From positions 1 to 64,000 of the forward strand of contig NZ_RYFI01000011.1 of NCBI RefSeq assembly GCF_004103825.1: a stretch of 64,000 nucleotides of DNA, given 5' to 3'. The notes under the pieces were generated by a model, which was not told the origin of the DNA, ran no database searches, and saw nothing but the letters and a program-made list of their open reading frames with translations. The DNA is from Hansschlegelia zhihuaiae. GTDB lineage: Bacteria > Pseudomonadota > Alphaproteobacteria > Rhizobiales > Methylopilaceae. Shown here in pieces: positions 7,932 through 17,025 of the stretch (the stretch's first letter is position 1; each line of letters opens with the position of its first letter). A program made the translations under genes and the position numbers.

Positions 7932-9720
7932 GACGCAACACCCTTTCCGTGGAACACTCAGAAGCTTCGACGCGCGGCGCGACCTGCGGGGGCCGAGGCT
8001 CGCCGCCCACGCAGACGGCCGGCAGGAAGACCGTGACCGTGGCGCCCCGTCCGATCGCGCTCTCGATGGACATCTCGCCGCCATGCAGCGCGACGAGGCC
8101 GCGCACCACCGACAGGCCGAGGCCCGCGCCTTCATACTGGCGGCCATAACCGGCGTCAGCCTGATAAAACGCCTCCCCGAGCCGGCCGATATGCTCGGGC
8201 GCGATGCCGACGCCGGTGTCGCGGACCGTCAGAGCGAGCCCGCCGCGACGCGTCGTAAGGCCGACTGTCACCGCGCCGCCGCGCGGCGTGAACTTGACGC
8301 CGTTGCCGACCAGGTTGAGCAGCATCTGCGTGACCGCGCGGGGATCGGCCTCGATCTCGGGCAGGTCGCCCGCGGCCTCGATCGCGAGCGCGACGCCGGC
8401 GGCCTCGGCCTTCAGCGCCATCAGGTTGAGGCAATGCCGCGCCAGCGGCTCGAGCGCGCAAGGGCGCGGCGCGATCGAGAACGAGCCGCTCTCGATCTTG
8501 GCCATGTCGAGGATCGAGTTTACCACCTCGAGCAGATGGGCGCCCGAGCGGCGGATCAGGTCGGCGTAGTCCGCGCGGCGCTCGGGCGTCAGGCTGCAAA
8601 GCGTCTTGTCCGAGAGGATCTCGGAGAAGCCGATGATCGCGTTCAGCGGCGTGCGGAGCTCATGGCTCATATGCGCGAGGAACCGCGTCTTGGCGAGGCT
8701 CGCGCGCTCCGCTTCCTCGCGGGCCGCGATCAAAGCCTCCTGATGGGCCTTGACCGCTCCGAGGTCGCGGAACATGGCGACGACCGGGGCTGCGGCGGCA
8801 GAGGCGGGGTCCGCCTCGTGGAGCCGGACGGCGCGGGCGCGCATCTCGACCCAGACGAAGGCGTTCGCGCTCTCGCGCCTGACGCGGAGTTCAGCTCGCA
8901 GCGGAAGCTCGCTCGCGGCGGCGGCCGCGAGCGTCTGCAGGAAGAGGGGCCGATCGGCGATGTGAACGCGGGAGAACAGCCCCTGATCGAGGAGGCGGCG
9001 CGAAGGAGCGCCGATCAGCGCGTCGGCGGCCTGGGACGCGAAGATGACCGCGCCGCTCGGCGCGTGCCGCGTCACGAGTTCGTCGAGCGATCCCGCGAAC
9101 TGCTCGAACCGTCGGTCGGCCGCGCCGTCCCGCTTCATCCAGTCGGCGATCGCGAGCGCGCGGCACATGATCGCAAGTCCGTAGACCATGGCCGCGACGC
9201 CCCCGACCGCCGCGAGCGCGGCGTCGGCAGGCGGAGCGCCGAACCCCGCGGCGGAAAGGACCGAGAAGCCGGCCAGCGGGGCCGCCGCCGCGGCGGCGGT
9301 CGCCGCGACCAGGCGGCGCGAGCCGGACAGCGCCGCGTCGACAACCGGCAGCGCGACGAGCGCCAGCGCCGGCGACGCCGAACTCCCGCTCGCGACCAGC
9401 GCGACGAGGGTCGAGAAGGCGGCCGCTACGGAGACATGCGCCCGACCGAGCCGGTCCGAGCGCGACAGATCGAGCGCCGCAACCAGCGGGACGATCAGCA
9501 GCGCGAACGCCGCAAGCGTGGCCGCGGAGGGCGCTGGTCCGAAGGCGAGCAGCGCAGGAAGCGCTGCGAAAGGCGCGACCCCGAGGGCGAGATAGCCGAG
9601 GCTCACGGCGCGGCGGCGGGCAAGGGCGGCGGGATCGCCGACGGCGTCAGCCGGAAGCAAGCTTCCGGCGACCTGGTCCGCGAGCGCCCTGAACCTTGCG
9701 ATTTGAAGCAACCCGCTCAC
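7924..9720 (-). CDS. Membrane sensor histidine kinase (DivJ/PleC-like)
   Basis: About 598 residues from a GTG at 9720 that has a GGCGGA ribosome-binding site; an in-frame upstream ATG at 9795 lacks one. The N-terminal 200 residues hold about six hydrophobic helices, followed by a PAS-like domain, a HisKA domain with phospho-accepting His353 in AHMSHELRTPLN, and a HATPase domain with N (LLNLVGNGVKF), G1 (DTGVGI) and G2 (GAGLGLSVV) boxes. The architecture and HisKA sequence resemble the cell-cycle kinases DivJ/PleC/PdhS, but the exact orthologue cannot be decided here. A CtrA-like box lies about 90 bp upstream. Confidence 0.88.
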   Translation of the reverse strand: MSGLLQIARFRALADQVAGSLLPADAVGDPAALARRRAVSLGYLALGVAPFAALPALLAFGPAPSAATLAAFALLIVPLVAALDLSRSDRLGRAHVSVAAAFSTLVALVASGSSASPALALVALPVVDAALSGSRRLVAATAAAAAAPLAGFSVLSAAGFGAPPADAALAAVGGVAAMVYGLAIMCRALAIADWMKRDGAADRRFEQFAGSLDELVTRHAPSGAVIFASQAADALIGAPSRRLLDQGLFSRVHIADRPLFLQTLAAAAASELPLRAELRVRRESANAFVWVEMRARAVRLHEADPASAAAAPVVAMFRDLGAVKAHQEALIAAREEAERASLAKTRFLAHMSHELRTPLNAIIGFSEILSDKTLCSLTPERRADYADLIRRSGAHLLEVVNSILDMAKIESGSFSIAPRPCALEPLARHCLNLMALKAEAAGVALAIEAAGDLPEIEADPRAVTQMLLNLVGNGVKFTPRGGAVTVGLTTRRGGLALTVRDTGVGIAPEHIGRLGEAFYQADAGYGRQYEGAGLGLSVVRGLVALHGGEMSIESAIGRGATVTVFLPAVCVGGEPRPPQVAPRVEASECSTERVLRRA

Positions 9721-10050
9721 TCCGCCCGGCGACGCGACACGACCGCCGACCGGGGGACCCGACCAAGGGCCCCCCCGTTCTTGCTTAACGCACACTGGCA
9801 GCGCGGGCTTAAACGAAAGCTAAAATGCGGTCCTTCCGGTTCACGCCAACGCGACTTGCCAGCGGAAACAAGCCTCGAGCTAAAACTTACCGAAAGCTTT
9901 CCCAAAGCTTTCGCAAAGTTGAACGCGATCGGAAAAAACGTGCAAGGCGCGTTGAACGGGGGTTAGCGCGGCTCTGTTACGGTCCTGTCTCAAGAGGCCG
10001 ACCGCGCCGGCGAAGAGCGCGGCGGCCGATAGGACAAGAAGGCAGTCACG
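9721..10050. other. Divergent intergenic region, kinase / DUF5330
   Basis: 330 bp without a gene between two divergent transcription units. It holds the CtrA-like box at 9809-9823 and two adjacent AAAGCTTT-centred palindromes (9892-9901 and 9904-9911). No coding sequence with a credible start was found. Confidence 0.5.
9809..9823 (-). promoter_or_regulatory. CtrA-like box upstream of the sensor kinase
   Basis: TTAA (9809-9812), 7 bp, CTAA (9820-9823): one mismatch from the TTAA-N7-TTAA consensus for the CtrA response regulator. Position about 90 bp from the kinase start suits promoter regulation. Prediction only. Confidence 0.35.
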
Positions 10051-10437
10051 ATGTTCTTTCTGCTGCGCACCGCGTTCTGGTTGTCGGTCCTGATGCTGGT
10101 GCTGCCCTTCGGCGGCGACCCCAAGGGCGAGGGCCCGAACGCCAAGGACCGCGCCTCGATCGACGCCATGTCGGCGCTTGCGGCGGCCGGCGCCACGGTG
10201 TCGGACGTCAGCGGCTTCTGCGGCCGCCAGCCCACGGCCTGCGACGTCGGCGCCCAGGCGCTCAAGCTGGTCGGCGAGCGGGCCATGTCGGGCGCCGCCG
10301 CCGTGCAGGACTATCTCGCCGGCGACGCCGAGCAGGCCCGTCCGGTGGTCACGGGCTCGACCCCGTCGGCCAGCGCCGCCTCCGGCACGCTCACGCCGGC
10401 CGACCGCAAGCCCGCCTGGCGCGGCCCCGCGGCCTGA
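10051..10437 (+). CDS. DUF5330 domain-containing protein
   Basis: A 128-residue protein. A hydrophobic N-terminus (MFFLLRTAFWLSVLMLVLPFG) serves as signal or anchor; it continues with VSDVSGFCGRQPTACDVGAQAL, whose two Cys could form a disulfide outside the cytoplasm. This matches the DUF5330 family found next to sufE in Hyphomicrobiales. Function unknown. A strong terminator follows. Confidence 0.75.
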   Translation: MFFLLRTAFWLSVLMLVLPFGGDPKGEGPNAKDRASIDAMSALAAAGATVSDVSGFCGRQPTACDVGAQALKLVGERAMSGAAAVQDYLAGDAEQARPVVTGSTPSASAASGTLTPADRKPAWRGPAA

Positions 10438-10450
10438 CCTTCCCGAGACC

Positions 10451-10530
10451 CCGGCGGACCTGCCTCCGCCGGAACCTTGCGCCGCGGCTCCGCGCGGGCT
10501 TGCGGGCCCAAACGCCCGCGGCGCTTTTTC
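10451..10530 (+). terminator. Rho-independent terminator after the DUF5330 gene
   Basis: First an 8-bp hairpin (10451-10458 with 10465-10472), then a 9-bp GC stem (10479-10487 with 10516-10524) directly followed by TTTTTC at 10525-10530. The second stem plus U-run fits intrinsic termination on the plus strand. Confidence 0.7.
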
Positions 10531-10567
10531 CTTTGCGGGCGAAGCGCCGCCGCACTAACTCCCTGTC

Positions 10568-11011
10568 ATGACGATCGACGAGATCATCGAAGGCTTCGAG
10601 TTCATCGACGACTGGGAGGAGCGGATTCGCTACCTCATCGAGCTCGGCCGCGAGCTCGAGCCGCTGCCCGAGGGCGCCCATTCGGCCGAGAACAAGGTGC
10701 AGGGCTGTGCGAGCCAGGTCTGGCTCGAGACGAAGGTCGGCGACGGCGAGGACCCGACGCTCACATTCCGCGGCGACAGCGACGCGCATCTCGTGAAGGG
10801 GCTCGTCGCCGTGACGATCGCGCTCTATTCCGGCCACACGGCGCGCCAGATCCTCGCGACCGACGCAGGCGAGACCTTCGACCGCATCAAGCTGCGCGAG
10901 CACCTGACGCCGCAGCGTTCGAACGGCTTGCGCGCCATGGTCGAGCGCATCAAGCGCGAGGCCGCCGCCGCGCTGAAAGCCGAGGCCGCCGCGGCCCATA
11001 GCCTGTCATGA
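10568..11011 (+). CDS. sufE: SufE cysteine desulfuration protein
   Basis: A 147-residue cytoplasmic protein. The conserved active-site Cys is C47 in ENKVQGCASQVW. SufE accepts persulfide sulfur from the cysteine desulfurase SufS and passes it to the SUF scaffold for Fe-S cluster assembly. Length and sequence fit the family, with an Ala-rich C-terminal extension of about 15 residues. No other suf genes are in the window. The 3' end overlaps the convergent DUF6456 gene by 6 bp. Confidence 0.92.
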   Translation: MTIDEIIEGFEFIDDWEERIRYLIELGRELEPLPEGAHSAENKVQGCASQVWLETKVGDGEDPTLTFRGDSDAHLVKGLVAVTIALYSGHTARQILATDAGETFDRIKLREHLTPQRSNGLRAMVERIKREAAAALKAEAAAAHSLS

Positions 11012-11806
11012 CGGACCACCGTCGATGCGGGGACGGCTGTCCGGCGCTCCCCAGCTAAGCACGCGTCCGCCCGCTGGGCCCTGGCCCTCCGCCGCGAAAC
11101 CGTAGTGCCGGGCGAGCCGCGCCAGCGCGAGGCCGAGCACCAGCTTTGCGCCGCGCGCCGGCCAGCGCCGCTCGCGCTCGACCTCCTCGAGCCCCTTCAA
11201 GAAGCAGCAGACGTCGAGCAGCGCGCCGGCCAGCTCCGGCCCGACGGCGTCGAGCGCTCGGCTCACCCTGATGCGCGCGGCGACCGTCGCGTCGGTCGGG
11301 TCCTCGCCGAAGGCCCCACCCCGCCGTCCGCTCGCAATCGCCGCCTCCCAGTTCGCCGTGATGCGCGGCGTCATCTGTCCCAACGTGAAGTCCGCCCTCA
11401 GGCGCTCTCCCGCCGCGACCTCGGCGGGGGCGAGCAGCGGCTTTTCGTCGCGGTCCTTGCGGCGCGCGAGCCAACCGAGCGGGCTCTCGTCGAGATCGAC
11501 CAGGAGGGCCTCGTAACCGCGCTCGGTCTCAAGCGTCCGGCGCTCGACTGTACGGTGCTGGGCAAGGAAGCCCGTCTCGCCGCCCGCCTCCCGCGCCGCC
11601 CGGGCCCGTCCCTCGGCCGTAGAGCAGAGCCGCCCGACGCGCGCCGCGACGAGCCCACGCCGCAGAAGGGCCCGGGCGGCGTCCGAATCCAAGGGCGCTT
11701 CCAACCCCGCCTCGCCTGCCTCGGCGACGCGCGCCAGCAGCTTCGATTCGGCGCGGCTCAGCCGGACGTCCGTTCGCATCTCGTCCCTGCACTGTGTTCG
11801 GTTCAT
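11006..11806 (-). CDS. DUF6456 domain-containing protein
   Basis: A 266-residue protein; start at 11806 chosen for its GGAGGG ribosome-binding site about 8 nt upstream. The N-terminal half (LSRAESKLLARVAEAGEAG) looks like a helix-turn-helix module; the C-terminal half (GERLRADFTLGQMTPRITANWE, ALDAVGPELAGALLDVCCFLKGLEEVERERRWPARGAKLVLGLAL broken across several helices) matches DUF6456, typical of Hyphomicrobiales. A DNA-binding regulatory role is plausible but unproven. Confidence 0.75.
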   Translation of the reverse strand: MNRTQCRDEMRTDVRLSRAESKLLARVAEAGEAGLEAPLDSDAARALLRRGLVAARVGRLCSTAEGRARAAREAGGETGFLAQHRTVERRTLETERGYEALLVDLDESPLGWLARRKDRDEKPLLAPAEVAAGERLRADFTLGQMTPRITANWEAAIASGRRGGAFGEDPTDATVAARIRVSRALDAVGPELAGALLDVCCFLKGLEEVERERRWPARGAKLVLGLALARLARHYGFAAEGQGPAGGRVLSWGAPDSRPRIDGGPS

Positions 11807-11840
11807 CGCATCGCCCTCCGTCGCTAGGACTTTGAACCGT

Positions 11841-11846
11841 ATTATA
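11841..11846 (-). promoter_or_regulatory. Putative -10 element of the DUF6456 gene
   Basis: Perfect TATAAT on the minus strand, about 35 bp upstream of the start at 11806, inside a locally AT-rich stretch (11836-11860) that stands out in a 70% GC background. No good -35 hexamer is seen at the expected distance. Confidence 0.35.
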
Positions 11847-11912
11847 GGATTTTTTTCTTGTCCATAGCCGCTGCGGGCGTCATGATGCCGATCAGTTCGA
11901 TGGAGGGACGGC

Positions 11913-12344
11913 ATGGGGAAAACGACGCCGGGTCGGGGATCGCGACGCCAGACGGTCAACGCCGGGGAAAAAGAGATGCGCCAGGCCGCGAATGTCGGCC
12001 TTGTGGGCGCGGTCGACGGCGGTCGGGAGGCCTATGACAGGCGGCGGGCGCTGCCGCGGCTGATCGCTATTGATCCGCGCGAGCTGGAGCCAGGCGACGT
12101 GGCGCTCGACCGCGTGATCGAGGCGCGGCTCAAACGGGCGCTGCGGGCAGAGCGACGGCGTGGGCGCGCCGGCCATTGGACCTACGATCTCAACCGCCAT
12201 ATCGCGCTGCTTCAGGCGCTCGCTGGCGAGAGCCGCGGATCTCCGGGAAGCGCCGAAGCGCGTCCATCGCCCGTCACGCCGGACCACCAATCGCAAACCG
12301 CGAAAACGATGAACGCCGTCCGGAGGACCGGACGGCGTTCATGA
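11913..12344 (+). CDS. Hypothetical basic protein
   Basis: A 143-residue basic protein with a strong GGAGGG ribosome-binding site just upstream of ATG 11913. The core LIAIDPRELEPGDVALDRVIEARL...GHWTYDLNRHIALLQAL looks folded and helical; the last 30 residues are low in structure. It is divergent from the DUF6456 gene. Its final 12 codons lie inside the terminator hairpin of the convergent mucR. No function recognised. Confidence 0.6.
   Translation: MGKTTPGRGSRRQTVNAGEKEMRQAANVGLVGAVDGGREAYDRRRALPRLIAIDPRELEPGDVALDRVIEARLKRALRAERRRGRAGHWTYDLNRHIALLQALAGESRGSPGSAEARPSPVTPDHQSQTAKTMNAVRRTGRRS
12309..12342 (-). terminator. mucR terminator hairpin
   Basis: A perfect 14-bp inverted repeat (12309-12322 with 12329-12342, 6-nt loop). 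On the minus strand it is followed by CGTTTTCG, which fits termination of mucR. It also covers the last codons of the convergent gene on the plus strand. Confidence 0.7.
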
Positions 12345-12377
12345 CATTGGCCGATTCGAGATTGGCGGAGAGAAAGA

Positions 12378-12794
12378 TCAGCGGCGCTTGCCGCGCTGCT
12401 GGCCGAGGCCCATCTTCTTTGCGAGTTCCGAGCGCGCCGCCGCATAGTTCGGCGCCACCATCGGATAATCGGCCGGAAGGCCCCACTTCTCGCGATACTC
12501 CTCCGGCGACATGTTGTACTGGGTCCGGAGGTGGCGCTTCAACGACTTGAACTTCTTGCCGTCTTCGAGGCAGATGATGTAGTCGGACGTGACCGACTTC
12601 TTGAGCGGCACCGCAGGCTTCGGAGCCTCGGCGACCGTCTCGACCGTGCCGGTCGAGACGCGGGTCAGCGCGACATGCACGTCGTTGATCAGCGAGGGCA
12701 GATCCCCCACCGCGACGGAGTTGTTGCTGACATAAGCCGACACGATGTCGGCCGCGAGCTCGATATAGTTAGACGAGGGAGCGGTATCGTTCAT
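12378..12794 (-). CDS. mucR: MucR/Ros family transcriptional regulator
   Basis: A 138-residue global regulator. Family core: [15 protein letters not shown] then [26 protein letters not shown]. In classical Ros the zinc finger is C-x2-C...H-x4-H; here one Cys (CLED) and the first His are kept, while the second His is replaced (RTQYN), so a Ros-type structural zinc is unlikely, as known for several rhizobial MucR proteins. They bind AT-rich targets and control exopolysaccharide, motility and cell cycle. Start at 12794 (MNDTAPS); the open frame continues upstream but that part looks like leader. Confidence 0.92.
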   Translation of the reverse strand: MNDTAPSSNYIELAADIVSAYVSNNSVAVGDLPSLINDVHVALTRVSTGTVETVAEAPKPAVPLKKSVTSDYIICLEDGKKFKSLKRHLRTQYNMSPEEYREKWGLPADYPMVAPNYAAARSELAKKMGLGQQRGKRR

Positions 12795-13202
12795 CAAATC
12801 CGGTTCCGTACTGGTGCTTCGGGCCGGCCGATCACTCGGAAACCGCCTGACCCTCTTGGACTGTCTTTGCGTCGACCGAAGCCTCAGACCGCTTTTACGG
12901 CGGACGTCGATTCGGAAGGCTCTCGACTGAGAGTTAGATAGACGAGGCTTCATTACGGCGCAAGTTCTCTGCGACGATTCTCCCAGCTTTTGTTTGAATT
13001 GCGTCGCGATGACTGAACACATTACCGGCGCCGCAGGTCGGCAAGCGCAAGCCTTTCAGTTCCGGCGAGGATTTGCGAACGCGGCACAGAGGGCGACGTC
13101 GCGCGGCGCTGTTCTTGTCGGAACGCCCTCTGATCAATAGCTTTCAGCTCCTCCACGGCGATTTCGCGTCGCCTCCCTCCGCCTCCCAAGTTTCGAGCGC
13201 CG
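12795..13202. other. mucR leader/promoter and ptrB upstream region
   Basis: 408 bp between divergent genes. On the minus strand a reading frame continues in phase with mucR to about 13022, but its composition (Arg/Ser-rich) and the conserved MucR N-terminus argue for a long 5' leader instead. Relatively AT-rich around 12925-13025, where the promoters probably lie. No defined element identified. Confidence 0.4.
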
Positions 13203-15341
13203 ATGCCGCATCAATCCGCCGCGCCCACCGATCTTGTCCGTCGTCCGGCCATTCCGCCAAGAGCCGAGCGGCGGCCGCACGTGGTCGAAATCCACGGAGT
13301 CCGACTCGAAGATCCTTTCGCTTGGCTGCGGGCGGAGAACTGGCGCGAGGCGATTCGGCGCCCCGAGGTCCTGCCGTCCGACATCCGCGCCCATCTCGAA
13401 GCCGAGAACGCCTATGCGGCTTCGCTGCTCGACCCGCTCGACGGCCTGAAGACGCGGCTCGTCGCCGAGATGCGCGGCCGCATCAAGGAGGACGATTCGA
13501 GCGTCCCGACGCGCGAGGGCCCCTACGACTACGCGATCCGCCATCGCGAGGGCGGCCAGCATCCGCTCATCGTCCGCCGCCCCGCCGGCCGGGACGACGG
13601 CGAATCCATTCTCATTGACGGCGACGCCCTCGCGCAGGGTCGCGCCTTCTTCAAACTGGGACCGTGGCGCGTCTCGCCCGACCACCGCCTGCTGGCCTGG
13701 AGCGCCGACGAGGCAGGCTCCGAGTTCCTCACGATCCGGATCCGCGACCTCGAGACCGGCGGAGACCTGCCGGACGTCATCCCCGACGCCACGGGAGCCG
13801 TGGTCTGGGCCGCGGACGGAGCGAGCTTCTGGTATGTCCGCCTCGACGACGAGCACCGCGCCCTCGAGGTCTATCGCCACGTCCTGGGCTCGGTCCACGC
13901 CGAGGACGCGCTGGTGTTCAAGGAGGCCGATCCGGGCTGGTTCGTCGGGATCGAGGAGACGCGCTCGGGCGCGTTCTGCGTCGTCACGGTGTCGGACCAC
14001 GACACGAGCGAGGCGCATCTGATCCCGCGCGCCGAGCCTCTCGCCGCGCCGCGGCTGGTCTGGCCGCGGCGGACGGGCGTGCGCTACGAACTCGACCACC
14101 ATCCGGATCTCGGCGGCCGCTCGACCCTTCTCCTGCGCACCAACGCCGACGACGCGATCGACTTCAAGCTCGTGGCCGTCGACGCCGACGCGCCGGACGC
14201 CGGGCCGCGAGAGATCGTCGCCCACCGGCCCGGCGTCTACCTGCTCGACCATGCGGCGACGGCCCGCCACCTCGTCCGGCTCGAACGCGTCGACGCCCTG
14301 CCGCGCATCGTCGTGCGGTCGCTGGAGGACGGCGGCGAACATGAGATCGCCTTCGACGAGGAGGCCTATTCGCTCGGCGTCGACGCCGGCCACGAGTTCG
14401 AAACGGACCTCACCCGCTTCGTCTACTCGTCGCCCACCCGCCCGGCCGAGACCTGGGACTACGACATGGCGCGCCGTGAGCGGCGGCTGCGCAAACGCCA
14501 GGAGATCCCGTCGGGCCACGACCCTGAGGCTTATGTGACCCGCCGCCTGCAGGCTGTCGCGCCGGACGGCGAACGGGTGCCCGTCACCGTGCTGCACCGC
14601 GCGGACCTCGGGCTCGACGGCTCCGCGCCTTGCCTGCTCTATGGCTACGGCGCCTATGGCATCTCGATGCCCGCGAGCTTTTCCGGCGGTCGGCTGTCGC
14701 TGGTCGACCGCGGCTTCGTCTACGCCATCGCCCATGTGCGCGGCGGGACCGAGAAGGGTTGGGGCTGGTATCTCGACGGCAAGCTCGCCCATAAGCCGAA
14801 CACGTTCACGGATTTCATCGCCGCCGCCGAAGCGCTCTGCGCGGAGGGCTTCACCTCCCCCGGCCGCATCGTGGCGCATGGCGGCTCGGCGGGCGGCATG
14901 CTGATGGGCGCGGTCGCGAATTTGAGGCCGGCGTTGTTCGCCGCGATCCTCGCCGAGGTGCCGTTCGTCGACGTGCTCGCCACGATGCTCGATGAGACGC
15001 TCCCGCTCACCCCGCCCGAATGGCCCGAATGGGGCGACCCGATCCGGGACCGGGAGGCGTTCGAGCGCATCCACTCCTACAGCCCGGTCGACAATGTCGC
15101 GCCCCACCCCTACCCGGCGATCCTCGCGCTCGCGGGGCTGACCGACCCGCGCGTCACCTATTGGGAGCCGGCCAAATGGGTGGCGCGGCTTCGCGAGGCC
15201 ACGACCTCCGACAATCCGATCGCGCTCCGCACCAATATGGACGCAGGACACGGCGGCGCGGCCGGGCGCTTCGACAGGCTGGAGGAGGTGGCGATCGCCT
15301 ACGCCTTCGCGCTCCGGGCGACGGGGCTGTCGGAAGCCTGA
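13203..15341 (+). CDS. ptrB: Oligopeptidase B (S9 prolyl oligopeptidase family)
   Basis: A 712-residue cytoplasmic serine peptidase that cleaves short peptides after basic residues. An N-terminal beta-propeller (to about residue 430) is followed by an alpha/beta-hydrolase domain with nucleophile S562 in HGGSAGGM, D648 in LTDPRV and H683 in DAGHGG, at the order and spacing of the family. Typical length. The ATG at 13203 has no strong ribosome-binding site, so the true start could be slightly downstream. Confidence 0.92.
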   Translation: MPHQSAAPTDLVRRPAIPPRAERRPHVVEIHGVRLEDPFAWLRAENWREAIRRPEVLPSDIRAHLEAENAYAASLLDPLDGLKTRLVAEMRGRIKEDDSSVPTREGPYDYAIRHREGGQHPLIVRRPAGRDDGESILIDGDALAQGRAFFKLGPWRVSPDHRLLAWSADEAGSEFLTIRIRDLETGGDLPDVIPDATGAVVWAADGASFWYVRLDDEHRALEVYRHVLGSVHAEDALVFKEADPGWFVGIEETRSGAFCVVTVSDHDTSEAHLIPRAEPLAAPRLVWPRRTGVRYELDHHPDLGGRSTLLLRTNADDAIDFKLVAVDADAPDAGPREIVAHRPGVYLLDHAATARHLVRLERVDALPRIVVRSLEDGGEHEIAFDEEAYSLGVDAGHEFETDLTRFVYSSPTRPAETWDYDMARRERRLRKRQEIPSGHDPEAYVTRRLQAVAPDGERVPVTVLHRADLGLDGSAPCLLYGYGAYGISMPASFSGGRLSLVDRGFVYAIAHVRGGTEKGWGWYLDGKLAHKPNTFTDFIAAAEALCAEGFTSPGRIVAHGGSAGGMLMGAVANLRPALFAAILAEVPFVDVLATMLDETLPLTPPEWPEWGDPIRDREAFERIHSYSPVDNVAPHPYPAILALAGLTDPRVTYWEPAKWVARLREATTSDNPIALRTNMDAGHGGAAGRFDRLEEVAIAYAFALRATGLSEA

Positions 15342-15351
15342 GAGCGTCGCC

Positions 15352-17025
15352 TCACCGGCGGCGGCCGGGCGGTCCGAAGCGATCCTCGGGATCGATCTTG
15401 AGTTCGGGCGCCGCCGCGTGGCGGCCTTCGAGCTCCGCGAGCGCCTCGTCGAGCGGATCGCGGTCGGATTTGGGCTCCGGCTCGGCGCCCGGCGCCGGCG
15501 GCGCGGTGTCGTCAGGCTTCTCGACGATCGGCGTCTCGCCACGCGCCGCGGTCACGGTGCTGCGCAGCTCCTCCACGCTCGCGAACCGCCGCACGCCATG
15601 GGCGCTGACCGCCTCGACGGCGCCGTCGTCGAAAAAGCGATAGAGCACGCCGTTGTGCTCCCCCTCGCGGACGACCTGGCGCACAGATGGCGGCTCGACC
15701 GTCGCCTCGGGCTCGTTAGGCTCCGGTCGGGCTGGCGGCAGGGATTGGGGCAGCTCAGGCTCGGCCTGCTGTGAAGCCCCGCCGGCGCCGGGGAACATGG
15801 GCCGAGGCGCCGCCTGCGGCTCCTCGTGCTTCGGCGGAGCGGAGGCGTCGCCGCGGGCCTCGGCCTCGGCCTTCGCGCGCGCCTCCCGCCGCGCGCGGGC
15901 CCGCGCCAGCCATTCGGGCACGCGCGGCTCGGCGGGGGGAAACGAAGCCTGGGCCGGCTTCGGCTCGACCACGACGGTGGGAGGCGCAGGCTGCTCCTCG
16001 GGGGCAGGCGAAGGCGGCGCGGATTGCGCCTCCGGCTCAAGGGCGGCCGCCGGCTCCGGCGTTTCCGCGGCTGGTTCAATTGGAGCCTCTATTGCGGCCG
16101 TCGGAAGCGTGTCCGCCGCGAGCGGAGAGTCGACTCCGGAAGGCGGTTCGGCCTCGCGGGCCGCGGGGTCTGCGTCCGGCGCGGCGACGACCGGCGGGAC
16201 CGTCTCCGACGGCGCTTCGGATGAAGGCGCGTCAGTGGTCGGAGGTTCGGGGATGGTCCCCGCAGGCGGAAGGCTCGCGCGCGTCGGCATGATCGGATGC
16301 GGCGCATCAGGCGCAGCCGCCGGCGCGGCTTTCGCGACGGGCTTGTCGGACGACGACGCCGGCGCGGAATCGCTCTCAACCGAAGGCGCTGGCGTCTTCC
16401 TGTCATCGTGGAGCGCGCGTTGGAGGCCGGCTGCGAGACCTCCGCCTGGCGCCGCCAAGCCGGACCGGCGCTCGAGGGACGCCGCCTGCTGCTTCGCCGC
16501 GAGGCGGCGGGCGCGCCGCTCGCGGCGCGTCAGGCTCTGGGCCTCGGGATCTTCGGCCTCACCGGACGGCGGAGCGGCGGGCGTCGGCGGCTCCGGCGGA
16601 GGCGCTTCGGGCTCCTCCGGCGAGGCGGTCGGCTGCAGGGGCGCCGCGGTCGGCCTGGGCTCCCCGCGCGCTTGCGCGACTTCGGATGCGGGTCGAGCCG
16701 GTTCGACGGTCGGCTCCGAAGCAGGCTCGAAATGCGCCGGGCCCCGGCCTCGCGCGATGAAAACGGGGACGATCTCGTCCCGCGCCTCTTCGCGCCGCCG
16801 CCCAGAATCGGCGGCTTCGGGACGCGCCGTTCCGTCCGCGCCGCGCTCGACCCTCTTCGCGAGTCGGGTGATCGCCCCCGTGACCGCTCCGAGACCGATC
16901 GCGACTGCGCCGGAGCCGGCGAGCCCGGCCGCGATGTCGATCGCCGCATAGGCTTCGCCCGACAGCAGCATCAGGCCGCCCCAGGCCAGCAGCCCCGCCC
17001 CAAGCGCATAAAGCACGATCGACAT
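15352..17025 (-). CDS. Large Pro/Ala/Glu-rich membrane-anchored protein
   Basis: A 557-residue protein from ATG 17025. Two hydrophobic helices lie near the N-terminus (residues 2-22 and 28-50), then about 380 residues of low-complexity Pro/Ala/Glu/Ser sequence, then a small conserved-looking C-terminal segment (GEHNGVLYRFFDDGAVEAVS...RRFASVEELRS). Resembles uncharacterised alphaproteobacterial membrane proteins with disordered middles. Function unknown. It converges on ptrB, with 10 bp between them. Confidence 0.65.
   Translation of the reverse strand: MSIVLYALGAGLLAWGGLMLLSGEAYAAIDIAAGLAGSGAVAIGLGAVTGAITRLAKRVERGADGTARPEAADSGRRREEARDEIVPVFIARGRGPAHFEPASEPTVEPARPASEVAQARGEPRPTAAPLQPTASPEEPEAPPPEPPTPAAPPSGEAEDPEAQSLTRRERRARRLAAKQQAASLERRSGLAAPGGGLAAGLQRALHDDRKTPAPSVESDSAPASSSDKPVAKAAPAAAPDAPHPIMPTRASLPPAGTIPEPPTTDAPSSEAPSETVPPVVAAPDADPAAREAEPPSGVDSPLAADTLPTAAIEAPIEPAAETPEPAAALEPEAQSAPPSPAPEEQPAPPTVVVEPKPAQASFPPAEPRVPEWLARARARREARAKAEAEARGDASAPPKHEEPQAAPRPMFPGAGGASQQAEPELPQSLPPARPEPNEPEATVEPPSVRQVVREGEHNGVLYRFFDDGAVEAVSAHGVRRFASVEELRSTVTAARGETPIVEKPDDTAPPAPGAEPEPKSDRDPLDEALAELEGRHAAAPELKIDPEDRFGPPGRRR

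Noticed and set aside
12795-13022. In-phase upstream extension of mucR
   Set aside because: The MucR family N-terminus matches MNDTAPS at 12794; the upstream part is basic low-complexity sequence, more likely a leader.
13134-15542. An 802-codon open frame on the minus strand
   Set aside because: It is antisense to oligopeptidase B, whose catalytic triad is intact on the plus strand.
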